NCBI GenBank assembly: GCA_003135995.1
Contig: PNBM01000237.1
Coordinates: 4,873-14,172, forward strand
Length of the DNA: 9,300 bases
DNA from: Ignavibacteriota bacterium
GTDB taxonomy: Bacteria; Bacteroidota; Ignavibacteria; Tepidaquicellales; Tepidaquicellaceae
Reading direction: 5' to 3'
This document shows positions 1-7,175 of the stretch, one piece after another. The translations under genes and the position numbers were made by a program. The notes beneath the pieces were generated by a model. It made no database searches, was not told the DNA's origin, and saw only the letters and a program-made list of their open reading frames with translations. Numbering within the stretch: position 1 is the stretch's first letter; every line of letters begins with the position of its first letter.

Positions 1-2085
1 TACGATTAAATCTACTGACCCGTTTGCGGGAGAAATTAATATCGGTGGATTCATCAGTGGTGCATCCATAAGCGGTAATCTTATTGCCGTAGTTCCTCCG
101 GATGGATTTACAGTATTAACACCGCTTGGCCATAAACCGGTTGAGCTTGTGTTGAATGTAAGTATAGCTCCGTTTGATAGTGCTCTCTGCTCAACTCTTT
201 GCAATCCGCTTGCAAGGGTATTCGGTAAAATCGAACCCCATCTTCCGTTAAACGCGTTAACACTATCTGTATAATATTGGACAACACTTGGTAATGTATT
301 TCCTGTTTGTTCGAGCCATGTAGTGGCAAGTGGTTTTCCTGTTCCGGCTATGTTATCATAAAGAGTTATAATATTTTTTGGAAGACCAAGTGATATGCCG
401 TAAACACCTGTTCCATAGGGAGGACTTGTAGCAAGATTAAGAGAAAGAACTTGAATAGAATCATTCATAGCATATCTTGCTATCACATTTCCAACGGAGT
501 CTCCGATACAAACCGCAGGATATACATAATTTCCAGCTGTGAACCGCGCATTGCCGGAGTTAAGATTTCCAAACCAACCCGTGAAGGAACCGGATGCATT
601 TGCAACAAAAGTCAAATATTGTCCGGATGTAGTCAAACTGCCTAATGATGTATATATAAACGTTCCGTTTGAATCTATAAGCATTATTATACCCGCACCC
701 AAAGCAGTTGTTCCTAAGTCAGTTCTGACTGCTAATAGATTATAATACCTGTATGTCTTATTTGGTATTAAACCCTGAATTGTTCCTCTGATTACAAGCG
801 GCAACCGGGTTGATGTTCCGGAAGACATATATTTCGGACAAATAACCGGAATAAAATTTGCCATAGAAAGAGCAGTGGGGTCAGGCAATGTTGTAAATGT
901 AAAAATAATTGAATACGGTCCTGTTCCCGAAGTGTTTGCAGAATTTACTCTCCACCAGTACTTGGTATTGTATGCTAACTTTCCTATCGGGACTAATACG
1001 GTTGTATCTGCAACTCCGGATGTATCCCAGACAGGAGAACTAAATGTTATTGAGTCTGCGCCGGTAGTAATTTGAATTCTGTAACTTGTTGCATACTGTA
1101 CATGTGACCATTTAAGTATTTGAGGAGTTCCAAGCGCTCCTCCGTTTGTAGGCGAAAGTAAAGTTGGAGCAGATGGAATAGGCAATACCGTAGTAAATTT
1201 AAACCAGCCCGAATAATTACCCCAGCCGGCAGCATTCTTAGATTTCACTCTCCAGAAATAGTTAGTGAAGTTGTTTAATCCGCTTATAGCTTTTGTTGAA
1301 TCCGTAAGTGTCGAATCATTTTGCAGGTTAGCTAAGGATGTAGTATCCGTTGTCAATTGCCACCAATAATTTGTCGCTCCCGCAGATTTATTCCATACAA
1401 AAGTTAATGCAGTCGGAATACCTGTTGCATTATTGGACGGATATACTAATACCGGAGGTAATGGTGTTGCCGGAATAACATCTACTCCGAAGTTGACTAC
1501 ATTTACATCACCACTTGCATAAGGAGCAAAAGGACATCCTCCGACAGACCAGACTCTTCTGACCCCCGTCAGAGTAGAGTTATAAACGGTTGTTCCCGTA
1601 CCGGTAAAACTACATACACCAGTAAACATTATCAAACTTTTAGTCGGGTCATACGGAAAAGGATGTTTCAGTACAACAGGCATCCATCCTCCCGAAGTAC
1701 TAACAAGTGTTGATGTATCTTTGTAATATACAGTATCATAAGGACCGGCGTAAAATGCACCCGACGTCAGGGTTGTTATTGTGCTTTGAGCCAGTAATAT
1801 CTGCAGATTTGAAAAAACGCGCATACCGGCTGTACCGGTAAGAAAATATACAGTTGTTATTTGCATTCCGGATGGAATTGGAGTAGGATGAACAAATTCT
1901 CCCGCAAGAAAAATTGTATTAATTGCTTTTCCGCCTGACATATTGAACGGGAAAGAATTCGCGCTCGTACCGTTATTTAAATTATAATACTGGGGTGTTT
2001 GCGCCTTCAAATTTAAAACGAATACCAGTATGAAGATAAAGGTTATTATTATCTTTTTTGATTGAAGCAAACAAAAAGCTTTCAT
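1..2085 (-). CDS. Large secreted modular surface protein with fibronectin type III-like repeats (partial, C-terminus off the left edge)
   Basis: An uninterrupted frame reads leftward from ATG at 2085 to the window edge: 695 codons and no stop, so the gene is incomplete. Residues 1-28 are a signal peptide (basic N-terminus, hydrophobic IIITFIFILVFVLNL, then KA|Q). Residues ~30-208 form an N-terminal beta-rich domain of unknown role. Two fibronectin-III-like modules follow (~209-303 and ~304-402). Each opens with a P-x-L-x-x-P-x-N motif and ends with Y-x-W-R-V-x-S-x-N, then a short linker and F-x-F-T-T. Residues ~405-667 are a different, Gly/Thr-rich domain. A third module starts at ~680 with PPILISPANG. 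The architecture suggests an extracellular adhesin or scaffold. Proteins of this style in Bacteroidota are often exported by the type IX system, but the C-terminus that would show a sorting domain is outside the window. No Shine-Dalgarno site is visible; the next upstream in-frame stop comes before any other ATG. Confident as a gene, unsure of function. Confidence 0.9.
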   Translation of the reverse strand, partial: MKAFCLLQSKKIIITFIFILVFVLNLKAQTPQYYNLNNGTSANSFPFNMSGGKAINTIFLAGEFVHPTPIPSGMQITTVYFLTGTAGMRVFSNLQILLAQSTITTLTSGAFYAGPYDTVYYKDTSTLVSTSGGWMPVVLKHPFPYDPTKSLIMFTGVCSFTGTGTTVYNSTLTGVRRVWSVGGCPFAPYASGDVNVVNFGVDVIPATPLPPVLVYPSNNATGIPTALTFVWNKSAGATNYWWQLTTDTTSLANLQNDSTLTDSTKAISGLNNFTNYFWRVKSKNAAGWGNYSGWFKFTTVLPIPSAPTLLSPTNGGALGTPQILKWSHVQYATSYRIQITTGADSITFSSPVWDTSGVADTTVLVPIGKLAYNTKYWWRVNSANTSGTGPYSIIFTFTTLPDPTALSMANFIPVICPKYMSSGTSTRLPLVIRGTIQGLIPNKTYRYYNLLAVRTDLGTTALGAGIIMLIDSNGTFIYTSLGSLTTSGQYLTFVANASGSFTGWFGNLNSGNARFTAGNYVYPAVCIGDSVGNVIARYAMNDSIQVLSLNLATSPPYGTGVYGISLGLPKNIITLYDNIAGTGKPLATTWLEQTGNTLPSVVQYYTDSVNAFNGRWGSILPNTLASGLQRVEQRALSNGAILTFNTSSTGLWPSGVNTVNPSGGTTAIRLPLMDAPLMNPPILISPANGSVDLIV

Positions 2086-2674
2086 AATAAAGTTTTTTAA
2101 ATTTAAAAATATTTTATTAGAACTTTTTTAACCCGTTTTGATACTTCAAGTATTGATATTATTATCTAAGTAATGGAAACATAATAAATGTTATAAGTTT
2201 ATTAAAATAAAGGCACGTTTGATGTCTTTGAGAAGCATTTGAGAGTTTGCAGAAATAATAAAAAGTTAACATTTAATTACTTCCCCGGTGTGTAAAGATA
2301 AAAATATATTTGATAAAAAGTATTTAAGTTTGATATTATTATTTATTCAAGCTTAAAACGATTATTAAAATATAATCCAAAATTTTACATAATATCTATT
2401 CTTTTTATTATTACTTTTAAATATATAAAAAAATTGCAATTAATATCATATATTTCTTTATGCTAAAATAAATTCATTTATACTCAAAAATAATTGAAAT
2501 TCGATAAAATGAGTCACTCGCTAACACTTTGCTTTTTGATTTTTGGATTACTATTTTTTGCAATGTTAAAAATATTTGTATAAGCTGTTGAATTTAATCA
2601 CTCCGATGTTAATATTTGAACCCGATAAAAGTCTGTTTTCATAACACAACTAATTTGCAACAAATAATTTTATA
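2086..2674. other. AT-rich divergent intergenic region without a gene
   Basis: These 589 bases separate two divergent genes, so they should carry both promoters and both leaders. The stretch is very AT-rich with many short A and T runs, and I find no convincing reading frame, tRNA or strong hairpin. Two matches to the Bacteroidota -7 motif TAnnTTTG lie at 2305-2312 and 2325-2332, but neither has a -33 TTTG at 19-21 nt. On the minus strand I find no match between the start codon and about 2300. Confidence 0.6.
2528..2560 (+). promoter_or_regulatory. Possible Bacteroidota-type promoter for the 2675 lipoprotein gene
   Basis: TTTG at 2528-2531 is followed after 20 nt by TATTTTTTG at 2552-2560. 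This resembles the Bacteroidota sigma-A pattern TTTG-N19-21-TAnnTTTG, but the -7 element has one extra T. Transcription would start near 2567, giving a leader of about 108 nt. Such motifs arise easily by chance in AT-rich DNA. Confidence 0.25.
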
Positions 2675-3484
2675 ATGAAAAGTTATTACATATTATCTTT
2701 ATTATTTATTTTAATTCTCAGTTCCTGCAGAGATAGCGTAACCAATCCTCCGGCTAATAATGTTGTATCATATAAAAAAGTTACCATAATTGACTCGGCA
2801 GGAACCAGATTCGAATTATGGAATTTAGGTGATTCATTACTTTATGCAGGCTATAATGAAATCGGATTTAAAGTTTTTGTAAATGCCGCCGAACAAAAAA
2901 CAGGATTTGTTAAATTCACTCCGACCATGCACCATCAGGGAGGCTCTACACACACAACGCCGGTCAGTAATATTTTTAATTATGACGAACAAAAATCTAT
3001 GTACACCGGCTATGCTTGTTTCCTGATGGCTTCCGATTCAAGTACTTCTTTCTGGTTCGGTGATTTCAATTATAATGACGAAATGATTATTAAATTAAGA
3101 CTGTTCACGGTTAATTTTATTCCGGATTTTAAAATGAGATTCTTTGTAGATACAAGTACGATGTTATTATATTCTCTCACATTAATATCTCCAGAGAATC
3201 CAGTTATAGGTTCAAATGAATTTAAATGTATAATGCACAGGCAGGACAATAGAAACGTTTACTGGGAAGTAGATTCTGCCGAAATGAGTCTTAGAACATG
3301 GGCGAATAATAAATTTGATTTTAATATTAATATACAGAATCCTGTCTGGATAGGCGGCGGAAGATATCAGGGAATTGTAGATATACCGGGCACAGGGAAA
3401 TGGGTTACGAACGATTCGATAAAATATCAGGACCATATTATTACCGAAAATCCGCCCCCGCAATTTTATTTTGAAATTAAATAA
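2675..3484 (+). CDS. Lipoprotein with probable tandem Ig-like (FixH/YtkA-like) modules
   Basis: A 269-residue protein with a lipoprotein signal: hydrophobic residues 5-15, then lipobox LSSC with Cys18 as the lipidated residue. It should be anchored in the envelope. Residues ~30-135 read like an Ig-like domain of the FixH/YtkA type known from Bacteroidota lipoproteins: a strand in FELWNLGDSLLYAGYNE, then the Met/His-rich PTMHHQGGSTHTTP (85-96), then YTGYACFLM. Residues ~150-265 look like a second related module, with GSNEF, VYWEVDSAEMSLRTW and PVWIGGGRYQGIVDIPG. I recognise the pattern from memory of similar proteins, not from a search. In related families such Met/His clusters sit where copper could bind, so an extracytoplasmic metal-related role is possible but unproven. 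ATG at 2675 starts directly at the signal peptide. A repeat hairpin lies 42 nt after the stop; the next gene, 192 nt on, is probably separate. Confidence 0.8.
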   Translation: MKSYYILSLLFILILSSCRDSVTNPPANNVVSYKKVTIIDSAGTRFELWNLGDSLLYAGYNEIGFKVFVNAAEQKTGFVKFTPTMHHQGGSTHTTPVSNIFNYDEQKSMYTGYACFLMASDSSTSFWFGDFNYNDEMIIKLRLFTVNFIPDFKMRFFVDTSTMLLYSLTLISPENPVIGSNEFKCIMHRQDNRNVYWEVDSAEMSLRTWANNKFDFNINIQNPVWIGGGRYQGIVDIPGTGKWVTNDSIKYQDHIITENPPPQFYFEIK

Positions 3485-3526
3485 TCAGATTGTTGTGTTT
3501 ATAACACTCTGAAGAACGTGAAGAAA

Positions 3527-3578
3527 CCCCTCTCCTTTCAGGAGAGGGGAAGGGGGTGAGGTTTTGTTCTGTTTTTTT
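3527..3578 (+). terminator. Possible terminator of the lipoprotein gene formed by repeat copy 1
   Basis: The perfect hairpin (3527-3549) is followed by a T7 run only 22 nt later (3572-3578), which is not canonical spacing. An alternative stem pairs CCTCTCC (3529-3535) with GGTGAGG (3555-3561) with one mismatch and is followed directly by TTTTG. Either could terminate transcription. Confidence 0.4.
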
Positions 3579-3622
3579 ATTTTTTCATTTTATTCTATTG
3601 CAATGTATTATAAATTTCATAA
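3527..3622 (+). repeat. Interspersed GC-rich hairpin repeat, copy 1
   Basis: A conserved core at 3527-3574 shares CCCCTCTCCTTTCAG, GGGGTGAGG and TTTTGTTCTGTTT with the copy at 5379-5425, in the same orientation. Weaker similarity continues to a shared TTATAA-TTTC-TAA block at 3608-3622. The core contains a perfect 9-bp stem, 3527-3535 with 3541-3549 (CCCCTCTCC / GGAGAGGGG), with a 5-nt loop. The copy stands 42 nt after the lipoprotein stop codon. It is far more GC-rich than its surroundings. It probably belongs to a genome-wide family of intergenic repeats and may help end the lipoprotein transcript. Confidence 0.8.
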
Positions 3623-3676
3623 AGTATCTTAAATTTTGTGTAACCTAAATAATCCGATAATTAAATTTATTAAACT

Positions 3677-5344
3677 ATGGACTCATATTGCTTTGAAGTA
3701 AAAACTAATTGCGGCAGCTGCGGGAATCCAATTCCCATTAACGCTTTTACAGAAAATATTTACTGCGAAAAATGCGGAAAAGAAAATAAAATCTCCTCTG
3801 ATTTCTGGAATTCGCTAATCACGGATAATATAAAAGATATATCCGATTTCAGCGAAGGAGAAGGCCAGAATTCAAAAATCATTACAGGAAGTTATGAATT
3901 TACAATTCTGTACGGTAAACAGAAAGCAAGATGCGGGAAATGCAAAACCACTATACCCGAAGAAGTTTTTAATACTTTCGAAGAAGGACATTATAAATGC
4001 GCAAAATGCAATAATATAATTTTCATAAGAAAACCTTCTGAATTTATAAAAAATATCGTGCCGTCAGCAATGTTTATTGCAGGTGAAGAAGAAGGTCAGC
4101 TGGGTTCGGGAGTTAAAGACACAATAAAAAAAGATAATACAAAACCCGTTATCTTCACATGTCCATCCTGCGCGGCAAATCTTGAAGTGGATGGTTCGGA
4201 AAGAATTGTCACATGTAAGTCCTGTGATTCGAAAGTGTATCTTCCGGATGATTTATGGTTTTCGCTAAATCCTGCCAAAACTGTAAACAGGTGGTATGTG
4301 ATGATTGATGAAAAAAGTGAAATAAAACTTCCCGACTTTTATAGCTTAGCGGATGTTGCCGCAGATAATGACGGGAATATGTATGTTGTTAGTGATTACG
4401 GTGACGACGATAAATTTATATTATGGTCTTTTAGTCCCGATGCAAAACTGAGATGGGCGAGAAAAGATATAAATTTTGAAGTAGATGATTCGGGAATAGC
4501 AGTAACAGGAAACGGGAAATTATATTTATGGAATAAAAATAAAAAATCTTTACTCGTCTATTCCTGTAAAGATGGTTCGGATGTGACAACAATAAAAGGT
4601 TCGGACCCAACGGATGAAAATCCTTATCCGTTTACGATGAAAGGATGTGAAGCGCTGATTTCCGATTCCGATAATACAATTCTTGCCGTGGTTAATAATG
4701 CCTTTGTACGTTTTTATGATGACGGAAGCAGGGCTCCATTGTGGGGTACTGTTTCCGAAAAAGGAGAGAAGCCGGGTTTCTTCAGTAAATTATTTGAAGG
4801 AGCTAAGACAGAAATTAAAATTCCTTCGGATGATTCCGAATGGGCTCCCGGAGTAAAAGAAATTGGAAACCATCCGGCACGAGCCGACGGAAGTTTAATT
4901 AAAATGAATCTTGGATATGACGGAAACGTTTATATAATGGATAATCACAGCGAAAGTTATCTTGCGAAATATAATCGAAGCGGCGTGCAGGACTGGAAAA
5001 GAGAAAATATTTTAAAAAATGTGGAATGCAAACCATTCGCGGATAAAGACGGAAATGTTTACTTACTTGGAACTGATGAAGATGATAAAACAAAATTAAT
5101 CAGGTATTCCGATAACGGACATCATATCGATACAATATTAAATGATGTTCTCGAAGGCGGAGTGCTCAGCACGGATTCTCATTTCACGCTCTCACCCGAC
5201 GGAACGATATGCACTTATAAATATTATGATTTTCTGAAAATATTCACGCCTGATTTGAAGCTGGTTTACGAATCCAAACAAAGCAAGGAAGAAGGCAGAA
5301 AAAAAATAGAAGAGAAGAATAAGAAAATCGCAGCCGAAGAATAA
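3677..5344 (+). CDS. Uncharacterised protein: three Cys4 zinc ribbons plus C-terminal beta-propeller
   Basis: A 555-residue protein without signal peptide or membrane segment, so probably cytoplasmic. The N-terminal ~190 residues carry three C-x2-C...C-x2-C zinc ribbons: C12/C15/C30/C33, C86/C89/C108/C111 and C162/C165/C180/C183. Ribbons 1 and 3 have the same 14-residue spacing and each is followed by a similar segment (SSDFWNSL; PDDLWFSL), suggesting internal duplication. Residues ~205-540 contain about six repeats with a D-x-x-G-N/K-hydrophobic-Y core (DNDGNMYVV, GNGKLYLW, GYDGNVYIM, DKDGNVYLL, SPDGTICTY), typical of NHL/WD-like beta-propellers. The last ~25 residues are a Lys/Glu-rich, probably helical tail. 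Zinc ribbons and propellers usually bind proteins or nucleic acids; no catalytic motif is visible. It stands alone between two copies of a hairpin repeat, with a convergent gene downstream. I do not know its function. ATG at 3677 lies 11 residues before the first ribbon cysteine. Confidence 0.9.
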   Translation: MDSYCFEVKTNCGSCGNPIPINAFTENIYCEKCGKENKISSDFWNSLITDNIKDISDFSEGEGQNSKIITGSYEFTILYGKQKARCGKCKTTIPEEVFNTFEEGHYKCAKCNNIIFIRKPSEFIKNIVPSAMFIAGEEEGQLGSGVKDTIKKDNTKPVIFTCPSCAANLEVDGSERIVTCKSCDSKVYLPDDLWFSLNPAKTVNRWYVMIDEKSEIKLPDFYSLADVAADNDGNMYVVSDYGDDDKFILWSFSPDAKLRWARKDINFEVDDSGIAVTGNGKLYLWNKNKKSLLVYSCKDGSDVTTIKGSDPTDENPYPFTMKGCEALISDSDNTILAVVNNAFVRFYDDGSRAPLWGTVSEKGEKPGFFSKLFEGAKTEIKIPSDDSEWAPGVKEIGNHPARADGSLIKMNLGYDGNVYIMDNHSESYLAKYNRSGVQDWKRENILKNVECKPFADKDGNVYLLGTDEDDKTKLIRYSDNGHHIDTILNDVLEGGVLSTDSHFTLSPDGTICTYKYYDFLKIFTPDLKLVYESKQSKEEGRKKIEEKNKKIAAEE

Positions 5345-5378
5345 TAAATTCATATTGTCAGATAATCTTCTGGATTAT

Positions 5379-5462
5379 CCCCTCTCCTTTCAGAAGAAGG
5401 GCAGGGGTGAGGTTTTGTTCTGTTTAATTTATCTTTGTAATACAGCATTATAAGTTTCGTAA
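5379..5462 (+). repeat. Interspersed GC-rich hairpin repeat, copy 2
   Basis: Diverged second copy of the repeat at 3527, in the same orientation and 35 nt after the stop of the propeller gene. The core at 5379-5425 keeps CCCCTCTCCTTTCAG and GGGGTGAGG with TTTTGTTCTGTTT, with substitutions and a one-base deletion in the middle (GAAGAAGGGC). As a result the perfect 9-bp hairpin of copy 1 is lost here. The alternative stem CCTCTCC (5381-5387) with GGTGAGG (5406-5412) is intact apart from the same single mismatch and is followed by TTTTG. It may terminate the propeller gene's transcript. Confidence 0.75.
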
Positions 5463-5510
5463 TTGTTACTCACCTAATCAAATTATTAACGAATAGGATT
5501 TCAAAATTAA

Positions 5511-5546
5511 ATAAAAAAAGCAATTTCTTTTAGCAAGAAACTGCTT
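5511..5546 (-). terminator. Intrinsic terminator of the Spy/LTXXQ-like gene
   Basis: Read on the minus strand, AAGCAGTTTCTT (5546-5535) pairs with AAGAAATTGCTT (5529-5518): a 12-bp stem with one G-U wobble and a 5-nt loop. A T7 run (5519-5513) overlaps the end of the stem. It lies about 30 nt after the stop codon at 5577. Only four Ts follow on the plus strand, so it mainly serves the minus-strand gene. Confidence 0.8.
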
Positions 5547-5576
5547 TTGTGTGGTTGGGAAGTATTTAATTTTCTT

Positions 5577-5999
5577 TTAAAAAAGCCCAAGAATCTTGTG
5601 GTGATGCCTGTGATGTTTCCTGAATTGCTTTTTCATCATTTTATGGAATTTCTTCTGCTGTTTTTTCGTCAATATTTTGTTAATTCCATCGCGGAATTCT
5701 TTTCTCTTTGCTTTAATTTCGCTTTTTGAAATTAAATCCTTGCTTCTTAATTCTCTTGCGTAACTAATCTTGTCTGATAGTAATTTTTGTATACTGCCCG
5801 ACTGGTCATTAGTTAACTTCAGACGCGTACTTAATTTATCAGTCATTTTTTTCGCCTGTTCTTCCGGCGTCATTTTGTACTGATGTGTAACCTGCTTTGT
5901 ATTATCTTCTTTTGATTCATCCTGTGCATACATTGCAATTGGCATGGCAATAAATGCAAGCATTATAATCATAAACAGATATAATTTTTTGTTTTTCAT
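5577..5999 (-). CDS. Small exported Spy/CpxP (LTXXQ)-like protein with His-rich tail
   Basis: A 140-residue protein. Residues 1-25 form a signal peptide (MKNKK, then a hydrophobic stretch, AMYA|Q), so the mature protein is periplasmic. The rest is charged and predicted helical. It has two LTxxQ-like motifs, LTNDQ (62-66) and LTKKQ (110-114), separated by a basic helix, and ends in FRKHHRHHHKILGLF with five His in six residues (129-134). LTxxQ-repeat proteins include the periplasmic chaperone Spy and the envelope-stress protein CpxP. Length and layout fit the small Bacteroidota members, but identity to true Spy is low by eye and the assignment rests on motif pattern. The His cluster could bind metal ions such as Ni, Cu or Zn; this is inference. 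The gene is monocistronic: own terminator below, and 314 nt with another terminator separating it from the carbonic anhydrase gene upstream. Confidence 0.8.
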   Translation of the reverse strand: MKNKKLYLFMIIMLAFIAMPIAMYAQDESKEDNTKQVTHQYKMTPEEQAKKMTDKLSTRLKLTNDQSGSIQKLLSDKISYARELRSKDLISKSEIKAKRKEFRDGINKILTKKQQKKFHKMMKKQFRKHHRHHHKILGLF

Positions 6000-6230
6000 A
6001 TTTTATGTTTTAATTTCTATATTTAGACGTATAAAAGATTAAATTAGTTTAATGGGAAATTAAGAAATAAAAAGGAATTATTTTCTGCCGGTGTTGATGT
6101 TAGCTGTTCTTTATATAGAAATGCTTTTTGTCATTTAATGCAAATTTATTCTGCGAAAAAGATAATTTGTCATGGAATAAAAAATTAAAGATAAAAATGC
6201 CAAATAAATATATATGAAATATGGAGTGTA
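6000..6230. other. AT-rich intergenic region upstream of the Spy-like gene
   Basis: No gene or RNA is visible. It should hold the promoter and leader of the minus-strand gene starting at 5999. A minus-strand TAAATTTG at 6148-6141 matches the Bacteroidota -7 motif TAnnTTTG, but I see no TTTG at the expected -33 distance, so it is only a weak candidate. Confidence 0.4.
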
Positions 6231-6260
6231 TTTTTTAAAAGGGGAGCAAATACCTCCCCT
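6231..6260 (-). terminator. Intrinsic terminator of the carbonic anhydrase gene
   Basis: On the minus strand, AGGGGAG (6260-6254) pairs perfectly with CTCCCCT (6246-6240) across a 7-nt loop and is followed by TTTTAAAAAA (6240-6231). It begins about 54 nt after the TGA stop of the carbonic anhydrase. It stands out as a GC-rich stem in very AT-rich DNA. Confidence 0.75.
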
Positions 6261-6313
6261 GAAAAATTAATTGTATTCGTTTTTGGTTTAAACATTTAAA
6301 TGGAATTATTTAT

Positions 6314-7018
6314 TCAATTAAAAAATTCGACTTTTCCTGTAGTTATATCATAATACGCCCCGACGATTTTAACTTTTCCTTCTTTCACCAATCCCGAAAT
6401 GACCGGACTATTTTTTAATATTTTATCAATTGTAAGTTTGACGTTATTCCTTGCGGTTTCGTCGAGCATTTTATCCGGGTTAGATTTATCACCTGTAATA
6501 GCCGGTTTTATTTGTTCTACAAGCTGAGTCAGATTTCCAAGTTCTGCATCATCTATTGCTCCCTTTACCGCTCCGCATTTATTATGACCCATAACTACAA
6601 TCAATTTGCTTTCTACAACTTTGGTTGCATATTCCATACCGCCAAGAACGTTTGCATCTTCTACATTTCCTGCAACACGCGCGACGAAAATATTTCCAAT
6701 TCCCTGGTCAAATATTGTTTCAGGCGGAACACGTGAATCGATGCAGGACAAAATTATAGAATGCGGACGCTGGTCAGATTTTGTGTTTTCAATCTGCACT
6801 TTATAATCAGTGTTTTCAAGTTTGCCGTCGACGAATCTTTTATTTCCGTTTTTTAGTTCGTTCAGTGCATCTTCAGACGTATTAATTACCGGATGTTCGT
6901 GCTTTTTTACAATAGTTTCGGGTGAATTAGTTGCGTTTGTATCGGTTTTGTTCTGCCCGCAGGAAGCAATTAAAACTGAAAAAACAAAAAGTAAAACGTA
7001 TGATTTTATAGTTTTCAT
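6314..7018 (-). CDS. Beta-class carbonic anhydrase, lipoprotein form
   Basis: A 234-residue protein that would catalyse CO2 + H2O = HCO3- + H+. The beta-class zinc site is complete: C92-x-D94-x-R96 in SCIDSRVPPE, and H145-x2-C148 in GHNKCGAV. Cys92, His145 and Cys148 bind zinc, and the Asp94-Arg96 pair is the catalytic dyad. FVARVAGN (111-118) and GGMEYAT (126-132) are further family blocks. Unlike the usual cytoplasmic enzyme it begins with a lipoprotein signal: hydrophobic residues 7-17 and lipobox IASC, with Cys20 as the lipidated residue. A ~30-residue Asn/Thr-rich linker joins it to the catalytic domain, so it should sit in the periplasm or outer envelope. Length otherwise fits the family. 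It is divergent from the 7229 operon and has its own terminator. Family certain; location strongly supported; the physiological role (periplasmic pH or bicarbonate supply) is inferred. Confidence 0.95.
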   Translation of the reverse strand: MKTIKSYVLLFVFSVLIASCGQNKTDTNATNSPETIVKKHEHPVINTSEDALNELKNGNKRFVDGKLENTDYKVQIENTKSDQRPHSIILSCIDSRVPPETIFDQGIGNIFVARVAGNVEDANVLGGMEYATKVVESKLIVVMGHNKCGAVKGAIDDAELGNLTQLVEQIKPAITGDKSNPDKMLDETARNNVKLTIDKILKNSPVISGLVKEGKVKIVGAYYDITTGKVEFFN

Positions 7019-7175
7019 TTATAATTAATTTAATTAATGTATATATTAACAACAATTAAGTATATAAATAAATTCGTTTATTCAATAAATTTTGTTTTTA
7101 AATAAATGTTTTTCCATTCCGAACATAGCTTCCGATGAGAATACAAAACATATAGATATGCATTTTCACAATTAG

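Noticed and set aside
451..1075. Plus-strand open frames of 60-70 codons at 451-645, 539-745 and 875-1075
   Set aside because: They lie antisense to the continuous 695-codon minus-strand frame, overlap one another and have no recognisable motifs; they are shadow frames.
2086..2674. Riboswitch or small RNA in the long intergenic region
   Set aside because: No recognisable riboswitch core, stable hairpin or terminator pair; only AT-rich sequence.
3527..5425. CRISPR-like repeats
   Set aside because: Only two diverged copies 1.85 kb apart, separated by a gene, with no spacer array and no cas genes.
3527..5462. Insertion sequence or transposon around the ribbon-propeller gene
   Set aside because: The repeats are direct and hairpin-containing rather than terminal inverted repeats; the gene encodes no transposase motif and I see no target-site duplication.
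6512..7028. Plus-strand open frames opposite the carbonic anhydrase gene
   Set aside because: The minus strand carries intact catalytic motifs throughout, so these are antisense shadows.
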